This document shows positions 15,471 through 19,496 of a stretch of DNA of 19,496 nucleotides, piece by piece. Within the stretch, counting starts at the first letter, position 1. Each line of letters starts with the position of its first letter. The DNA is from Bacteroidales bacterium (GTDB lineage Bacteria; Bacteroidota; Bacteroidia; Bacteroidales; F082): assembly GCA_029933565.1 (NCBI GenBank), contig JAOZNY010000018.1:1-19496 (forward strand), given 5' to 3'. The notes beneath the pieces were generated by a model that made no database searches, had not been told where the DNA came from, and worked only from the letters and a program-made list of their open reading frames with translations. The position numbers and the translations under genes are program-made.

Positions 15471-16667
15471 CTAAAAACTCCATTTAAGTCTCCAATACAG
15501 GAAAGCACCTTTTCCACCTTCCTCAACAGGGGTTTCGCTAGTAAAATATTGGGTGTAGATTGAAATTTCGAAGTTTTCCATGAGGGAATAATTTATTGAA
15601 GGGCCAAGGTAAAGGGAGTTATCATTTGGGCTGTACATGGCCGAGAATGTTGCGTTAAACAAAGGTGTGAATGGATAAGATATTTGTCCCAAAAAGGAAA
15701 ACTCGGTTAACGAAAGGTTTTGTGGCGACATTTGCATAAAATAAAACTCCATTAAATTAAAGTCGCCCGAAGATTTTCCGTATCCATTGTAAAGGCCTTC
15801 AAACTGAAGCATCAAAGAATTTTTAAAAGTATAATCGTAAGCCAACGACATCACAAAAGTTCCGGTTGTGTCGTTAAAGTTAGTGGTTGGATGGAAATAA
15901 CTTGCTTCGCCCCTTAGGCCGCCTTTAAACAAACTTCCCGAAAAACCGGCTCCCAAAACATAGTCAGTTTCGTTATAATATCCACCAAGCACCTGAATAT
16001 CGTAACTCCATTTGTTGAAGCGGTAAAGACCGGCAGCAGTTACTTTATTATTGTTGTCGAGTTTAACAACAATGTCGATTTTGGAGGAGTAGGAGGGGTA
16101 AAACTGAAATCTAATGGCATCGCTACCAGGTTTTTCTTCGTAATCGAAATCAAAAAAACTGTAGGAGTTGAACAGATCATTTGGATTCCAAACAAAAGTT
16201 TGTCCCCAGTTTATTCGTTGCCGCCCAAGTGTAACTTGAATATTTTTAATGTTGTAATCCAAATAAAAGCGGTCGAAGGTTGATGCCATAAAAACTGATT
16301 TTCCCTCAAATACAATTGCTGAAAGGTCGAAGAATCCATTTTCCTGATTAATTATTTCGGGGTATTCCGGAAAGTTGGTAACAGTTTCGCCAAAGTAAAT
16401 CCGGTTGCGCATTTGTGCATTAAAAGTAAAACTGTTGGAAATATTCCAGTTAAAGTTTAGACGATTATGAATTAAATTATCGGTCATCCAGTCTTTGTCA
16501 ATCTCCTGAAACGAAACGGTTTGCATGAATTTTACATAACCATTCAGTGACCAATTTCTGGGTTTTTCCTGTTCGCTTTGCGCAATGCTATTAAAGCCCA
16601 GAAAGATAAGTGTTGCTGTAATCAACAACTTTCTTAAAGATTTACCAGATGTTTTATTCTTTAACAT
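15471..16667 (-). CDS. Outer-membrane beta-barrel protein of the ABC export operon
   Basis: This 398-residue protein begins with a signal peptide (KLLITATLIFLGFNSIAQ, cleavage near 29-30) and ends in LYWRLKWSF, an alternating aromatic strand with terminal Phe as in outer-membrane barrels. The body is a series of amphipathic strands separated by short turns, for example at 40-52, 68-92, 140-155 and 185-260. A conserved-looking segment, GRQRINWGQ (147-155) then NPNDLFN (160-166), resembles the R..WG....P.D.F motif of DUF1302-like barrels found beside envelope transport genes. No enzymatic residues were recognised. It lies 188 bp downstream of the ABC ATPase on the same strand, with a repeat element in the gap, and no other gene intervenes. 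The likely role is the outer-membrane part of a lipid or lipoprotein transport route. This is inference from context; it could also be an unrelated porin. Confidence 0.8.
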   Translation of the reverse strand: MLKNKTSGKSLRKLLITATLIFLGFNSIAQSEQEKPRNWSLNGYVKFMQTVSFQEIDKDWMTDNLIHNRLNFNWNISNSFTFNAQMRNRIYFGETVTNFPEYPEIINQENGFFDLSAIVFEGKSVFMASTFDRFYLDYNIKNIQVTLGRQRINWGQTFVWNPNDLFNSYSFFDFDYEEKPGSDAIRFQFYPSYSSKIDIVVKLDNNNKVTAAGLYRFNKWSYDIQVLGGYYNETDYVLGAGFSGSLFKGGLRGEASYFHPTTNFNDTTGTFVMSLAYDYTFKNSLMLQFEGLYNGYGKSSGDFNLMEFYFMQMSPQNLSLTEFSFLGQISYPFTPLFNATFSAMYSPNDNSLYLGPSINYSLMENFEISIYTQYFTSETPVEEGGKGAFLYWRLKWSF

Positions 16668-16713
16668 TTTAAAGCAAAATAATTACATTATGAAGTTGTT
16701 ATTTAATTTGGTT

Positions 16714-16837
16714 GAAAAACTGAAAAATTGATTGGATTTTAATTGACACACCCCTGCCTCCGCCGAAACGGCTTTGTGCAGGCAGGCCTGATTCCCCTCT
16801 CAAGATGGGATAAGTGGAAATCATTTTTTCAGTTTTC
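16714..16837. repeat. Interspersed element with terminal inverted repeats and GC-rich hairpin core
   Basis: Terminal arms GAAAAACTGAAAAATTGATT (16714-16733) and AAATCATTTTTTCAGTTTTC (16818-16837) are imperfect inverted repeats of about 20 bp. The core is strikingly GC-rich against AT-rich flanks. It holds a nested hairpin, CTGCCT (16754-16759) with AGGCAG (16780-16785) and inside it GCCG-AAA-CGGC (16762-16772), and then a second small hairpin, CCCCTCTCAAGATGGG (16794-16809). It occupies most of the 188-bp gap between the ATPase and barrel genes. No ORF or T-run terminator is present. Confidence 0.6.
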
Positions 16838-16855
16838 TGTTTCATTTTTTAGTCT

Positions 16856-17545
16856 TTAAACAACTTCTGTTTCATCTTTAACCACTATGCCATCGTCTAA
16901 ATTAATAATACGTTTGGCACGGTCAATTACGCGCTGGTCATGGGTTGCAAAAATAAAGGTTATGTTTTCCTCTTCATTCAGTTTACGCATTATGTCGAGT
17001 AATTCGGTTGTGGCTTTACTGTCGAGGTTTGCCGTTGGTTCATCGGCTAAAATAAACTTAGGTTTGGAGGCCAGTGCCCTTGCCACAGCTACGCGCTGCT
17101 GCTGTCCACCCGAAAGTCGGCTGGGTCGTATGTTTTCCTTTCCTTCAATTCCTATAGCCTTAAAAAGTTCGCTAATGCGGGCTTCCCTTTCTGCTTTTGG
17201 TTTTTTTTGCAGATTCATGATAAATTCAGCATTTTCTTTTGCCGTTAAAACCGGGATTAGATTGTAGGCTTGAAATACAAACCCAATATTATTCATCCTG
17301 AAATCGATCATTTGCCTTGAGGATAGAGAACTAATATCCTTGCCGTCAATAATTATTGATCCTGAAGTAGGTTTATCCAAGCCACCCAATAAATTTAGCA
17401 ATGTTGTTTTGCCACAGCCCGATGGGCCAACAATTGCCGCAAATTCACCTTCTGTAAACGACAAACTAATTCCGTTAACGGCTTTTACTTCTACCTCTGT
17501 CTCGGTATAGGTTTTGAATAATTCTTTTGTTTCTATAACTTTCAT
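16856..17545 (-). CDS. ABC transporter ATP-binding protein (LolD/MacB type)
   Basis: This is a 229-residue cytoplasmic nucleotide-binding subunit. Walker A is GPSGCGKTT (40-48), the Q-loop Q92, the signature LSGGQ (144-148) followed by QQRVAVARAL, Walker B FILADEPTANLD with D168 and catalytic E169, and the H-loop H202 in FATHD. The segment IGFVFQAYNLIPVLTAKEN and the short length place it in the LolD/MacB/FtsE group, whose members pair with FtsX-fold permeases and drive extraction of lipoproteins or other substrates from the inner membrane by mechanotransmission rather than transport through a channel. The likely permease partner is the gene at 18084-19313. The two are separated by the four-helix-bundle gene and its repeat arrays. 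The barrel protein follows downstream. Substrate cannot be deduced from this subunit. Confidence 0.95.
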   Translation of the reverse strand: MKVIETKELFKTYTETEVEVKAVNGISLSFTEGEFAAIVGPSGCGKTTLLNLLGGLDKPTSGSIIIDGKDISSLSSRQMIDFRMNNIGFVFQAYNLIPVLTAKENAEFIMNLQKKPKAEREARISELFKAIGIEGKENIRPSRLSGGQQQRVAVARALASKPKFILADEPTANLDSKATTELLDIMRKLNEEENITFIFATHDQRVIDRAKRIINLDDGIVVKDETEVV

Positions 17546-17551
17546 TTTTAA

Positions 17552-17607
17552 AATACTTAAATGCTACAATACTTAAATGCTACAATGCTTAAATGCTTAA
17601 ATGTGAA
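17552..17607 (+). repeat. Left AATGCNNN octamer array
   Basis: Seven head-to-tail 8-bp units read on the + strand: AATACTTA, AATGCTAC, AATACTTA, AATGCTAC, AATGCTTA, AATGCTTA, AATGTGAA. The consensus is AATGCTNN, and the pairs of units make a perfect 16-bp tandem repeat (17553-17568 and 17569-17584). The array nearly fills the gap between the ATPase start codon and the four-helix-bundle stop codon. Confidence 0.85.
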
Positions 17608-17617
17608 AATATTATTA

Positions 17618-17989
17618 TTATTTTTTTTTATAGGTTGAATCTTTTGCCTTCGACATGATCTTATTTATTTCATTCGCTTCTTTATGAAGCCTTAAAAGCT
17701 CATTTTTATTGTTAGAAAGTTTTGCGTCTGCTATTACCTCCAGCCAATATTCTGATTCATCTATTTCCTCAACTACAATACAAATCTTACTAAAGAATTC
17801 ATTTTTTGATCTTGCCTTGCAGGCTGCTCTGTAGTTTGCCCCTGTTGATGAGGATGATTTTACAAGTTGGTAAGTAATAACTCCTGATGCTTTACAAGTT
17901 TTTAAGGATTCGCAAAATTCAATTATATCTACGGCAAACTTTTTAGTTTTTATTTTCATCTTTTCGATGAATATTTCTTTTTCAGTCAT
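17618..17989 (-). CDS. Four-helix-bundle protein (23S rRNA-intervening-sequence protein family)
   Basis: This 123-residue protein starts at an ATG and is predicted to be all-helical. The central pattern VITYQLVKSSSSTGANYRAA then CKARSKNEFFSKICIVVEE and ESEYWLE matches the S23/IVP family consensus (Q..RS..S..AN..E...A.S...F..K...A..E..E...WL). The family was first found in intervening sequences of 23S rRNA genes and is related to Avd, the accessory protein of diversity-generating retroelements; most stand-alone members have no known function and form basic oligomers that may bind nucleic acid. There is no rRNA gene or reverse transcriptase here. A usual acidic residue in the ANY.EA position is Arg (ANYRAA). 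The gene lies inside an ABC operon, bounded by inverted octamer arrays, which suggests it is a passenger and not part of the transporter. Confidence 0.88.
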   Translation of the reverse strand: MTEKEIFIEKMKIKTKKFAVDIIEFCESLKTCKASGVITYQLVKSSSSTGANYRAACKARSKNEFFSKICIVVEEIDESEYWLEVIADAKLSNNKNELLRLHKEANEINKIMSKAKDSTYKKK

Positions 17990-18029
17990 TTTGGTGGTAG
18001 TTAGTTATTTGAATTAATTGTTCCAAATT

Positions 18030-18069
18030 TTTACATTATCGCATTGTAGCATTTAAGCATTATTGCATT
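18030..18069 (-). repeat. Right AATGCNNN octamer array, inverted
   Basis: Five head-to-tail 8-bp units read on the - strand from 18069: AATGCAAT, AATGCTTA, AATGCTAC, AATGCGAT, AATGTAAA. They share the AATGC core of the left array in opposite orientation. The stretch ATGCTTAAATGCTACA (18060-18045) matches the left array's 16-bp unit in 15 of 16 positions. It lies between the permease stop and the four-helix-bundle start. Confidence 0.85.
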
Positions 18070-18083
18070 TCCTCTTTCTATAC

Positions 18084-19313
18084 TTAATCCCTCACCGCCT
18101 CAGCAGGCTTCATTTTCAATGCTCTGATTGTAGGAAAAATAGATGCAATTATACCTGTTATTATCACCATTATAATTACTTCAATATAATCTATCAATTC
18201 TAAAACAGGATGCATTACCGAACTGTAACCCAACGACTCAAATCCTTGTGCAACCTCTGAGATATCGATGCCTACATTTCCAAAATGCCATGTAAACAAA
18301 ATAGAAACAACTATTCCAACAATTCCGCCAACAACTGCAAGCATGCTTGTTTCAAACATTATCATTTTGAAAACTTTAAACCTATTCATCCCAATTGCCA
18401 TTATCATTCCTAACTCTTTGGTTCGTTCTAAAATTACCATTAGCATAGTATTTACAATTGCAAAACCTAAAGCCAGCATTATTATCGACATAAAAATGAA
18501 AAGCATATAAGTTATTAAAGATGATGTGAGTTTAAGGTAAGGATCGATGTCGTACCAGCCTTCAACTAAATAGTTTGGAACTGCCTTTTTTATTCTCTCA
18601 ACAGTTTCCGGAGTGTCTTGAAAATCATTTAATAAAACAGCAATTTCGTGGGAGGTATTTTCCGGCATATTCAAAAGCCTATCGAGGTCTGTTTTTTTTA
18701 CAAATACATTTTGTTCGTCGAACATGCTGTTATGCGTATTGTAAATCCCCTCAACTTTAAAACTTGCACCTGTAAGGTTTCCTTCATAATCCTGAAACGT
18801 AATTACAATTTTCGATTTTAGTTTTACATTTAATTTTTTTGCAAGATTTTCACTGATAATAATCCTGTTCTTTTTGTCAGATGTAAAATAGGTGCCATTT
18901 TCTTCTTCAATTTTATTAAATAGCTGAGTTACTTTTTTCTCATTTTCAGGCTCAACACCATTTATAATTACTCCAATACCTTTGGATGCTGTGGAGGCCA
19001 TGCCAAATGATTTTGTCCTTTCGCTAACTGCTGCAACAACTGGGTCGGTTTTTATTTTACTAATGATTTCGGAAGTATTTTTCATTAAGAAATTCACTTC
19101 TTTGTTAGCCATGAAATCTTTATTATGGATCTGAATATTGGATACTTGAGTTTCAAGGGTGTTTTTTACCATGTCCACAACCATCCCTTTCATTATTCCG
19201 GTTGCAGCCAGACCACCAAACAAACCTATGGTTACGGCCATTATAACCACTGAACTCCGAAGTTTGTTCCTCCAGATGTTTCTCCAGGCCATTTTTAAAT
19301 TAATGAAGTTCAT
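18084..19313 (-). CDS. ABC transporter permease, FtsX/MacB/LolE fold
   Basis: This 409-residue inner-membrane protein starts at an ATG and follows the FtsX-fold plan: a cytoplasmic N-terminus with the amphipathic MAWRNIWRNKLRS segment, membrane helix 1 (21-43), a large periplasmic MacB-PCD-like domain (about 45-262), then three helices (267-293, 320-342, 376-394) and the short tail IRALKMKPAEAVRD. The coupling segment ERTKELGMIMAIG (296-308), which docks onto the ATPase, is well conserved. Length and layout fit LolC/LolE-type permeases, which release lipoproteins from the inner membrane, as well as MacB-like exporters. The ATPase two genes downstream is the natural partner. A homodimer, or a second permease encoded upstream beyond the window, would complete the complex. 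A repeat-rich 130-bp stretch precedes it. Confidence 0.93.
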   Translation of the reverse strand: MNFINLKMAWRNIWRNKLRSSVVIMAVTIGLFGGLAATGIMKGMVVDMVKNTLETQVSNIQIHNKDFMANKEVNFLMKNTSEIISKIKTDPVVAAVSERTKSFGMASTASKGIGVIINGVEPENEKKVTQLFNKIEEENGTYFTSDKKNRIIISENLAKKLNVKLKSKIVITFQDYEGNLTGASFKVEGIYNTHNSMFDEQNVFVKKTDLDRLLNMPENTSHEIAVLLNDFQDTPETVERIKKAVPNYLVEGWYDIDPYLKLTSSLITYMLFIFMSIIMLALGFAIVNTMLMVILERTKELGMIMAIGMNRFKVFKMIMFETSMLAVVGGIVGIVVSILFTWHFGNVGIDISEVAQGFESLGYSSVMHPVLELIDYIEVIIMVIITGIIASIFPTIRALKMKPAEAVRD

Positions 19314-19320
19314 ACAGTTA

Positions 19321-19373
19321 AAAGTTAAAAGTTGAAAGTTTAAAGTTCATAAAGTTCATAAAGTTTAAAGTTT
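19321..19373 (+). repeat. AAAGTTN tandem array
   Basis: Seven consecutive AAAGTT words begin at 19321, spaced 7 or 9 bp apart: AAAGTTA, AAAGTTG, AAAGTTT, AAAGTTCAT, AAAGTTCAT, AAAGTTT, AAAGTTT. The array starts 8 bp before the permease ATG (on the - strand), so the permease leader would consist largely of it. Confidence 0.8.
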
Positions 19374-19411
19374 TTGATTTGTTTAAACGATAGTTTATAT
19401 TTCTAATATTT

Positions 19412-19443
19412 TCTTTCATTTACTCATTCAATCATTCATTCAT
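19412..19443 (-). repeat. ATGANNNA octamer array
   Basis: Four head-to-tail 8-bp units are read on the - strand from 19443: ATGAATGA, ATGATTGA, ATGAGTAA, ATGAAAGA. The period is the same as in the arrays around the four-helix-bundle gene, but the core word differs. The array directly abuts the stop codon of a possible upstream gene. Confidence 0.65.
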
Positions 19444-19496
19444 CTACACTACCTCCTCATCGATTCTATTACTTTCAATCTTAAAATAGAAAGCAA
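19444..19496 (-). CDS. Possible C-terminus of an upstream gene (partial)
   Basis: On the - strand one frame reads in from the right edge as AFYFKIESNRIDEEVV and stops at TAG (19446-19444). The residue mix is plausible for a protein end and avoids rare codons, whereas the competing frame ends in AGG AGG TAG. The stop lies 130 bp before the permease ATG, consistent with an earlier gene of the same operon. Sixteen residues are too few to identify it. Confidence 0.4.
   Translation of the reverse strand, partial: AFYFKIESNRIDEEVV

Larger units (their letters stand above)
17552..18069. mobile_element. Candidate four-helix-bundle cassette bounded by inverted octamer arrays
   Basis: A segment of about 518 bp contains one gene (17618-17989, - strand) flanked on the left by seven AATGCNNN octamers and on the right by five octamers of the same family in inverted orientation. 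It sits between a permease and an ATPase gene that would normally be adjacent partners. There is no transposase or recombinase in it, so if mobile it would move by an enzyme supplied elsewhere. That it is mobile is inference from the flanking inverted arrays and the operon interruption. Confidence 0.4.

Noticed and set aside
17618..17989. Four-helix-bundle protein as a ribosomal protein or as DGR accessory protein Avd
   Set aside because: No 23S rRNA gene, reverse transcriptase, template repeat or variable-repeat gene is present in the window; only the fold family is supported.
17552..18069. Octamer arrays as a CRISPR array
   Set aside because: Units are 8 bp and directly adjacent, with no 25-40 bp repeats or unique spacers, and no cas genes are nearby.

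Overview
The window looks like a chromosomal segment from a low-GC Bacteroidota, most likely class Bacteroidia. The evidence is a C-terminal type IX secretion sorting domain on a PKD-repeat protein, TPR-containing sensor kinases, an exact TAnnTTTG promoter element upstream of fabG, A-rich translation starts without clear Shine-Dalgarno sequences, and several short interspersed repeats. No rRNA, tRNA, phage genes, transposase or CRISPR array was seen. Only the first gene is on the + strand; everything else is read on the - strand.

Layout from left to right. (1) 1-1184: 3' part of a secreted PKD-repeat protein. It converges with an M48/Ste24-like membrane metalloprotease (1197-2423). (2) A REP-like palindromic element (2463-2546) separates the protease from a membrane-anchored VWA-type protein (2562-4646). 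(3) fabG (4938-5684) has its own promoter-like sequence and a strong intrinsic terminator, which sits almost on the start codon of the VWA gene. (4) 5744-12508: an overlapping three-gene signalling operon. Two large TPR histidine kinases come first, followed by a REC-kinase protein. Junction overlaps of 4 and 11 nt imply translational coupling, and no DNA-binding output protein is present. (5) 12586-15314: two radical-SAM tRNA methylthiotransferases, miaB then mtaB, joined by a 4-nt overlap; the miaB product looks unlike the usual Bacteroidota MiaB. (6) 15471-19313: a probable envelope-export operon, in transcription order a MacB/LolE-type permease, a four-helix-bundle protein, a LolD/MacB-type ATPase and an outer-membrane beta-barrel. 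The C-terminus of another gene may lie at the right edge.

The most unusual structure is in the last region. The four-helix-bundle gene interrupts the ABC operon and lies between two arrays of a degenerate 8-bp repeat (AATGCNNN) in opposite orientations, like a small mobile cassette. Other 8-bp-period arrays occur at 4783-4845 (inverted, without a gene, between 8-bp direct repeats) and at 19412-19443, and an AAAGTTN array lies at 19321-19373. Each visible junction of the ABC operon carries a different short repeat. Together these suggest a family of short-period repeat elements, some carrying a four-helix-bundle gene, that insert between genes.
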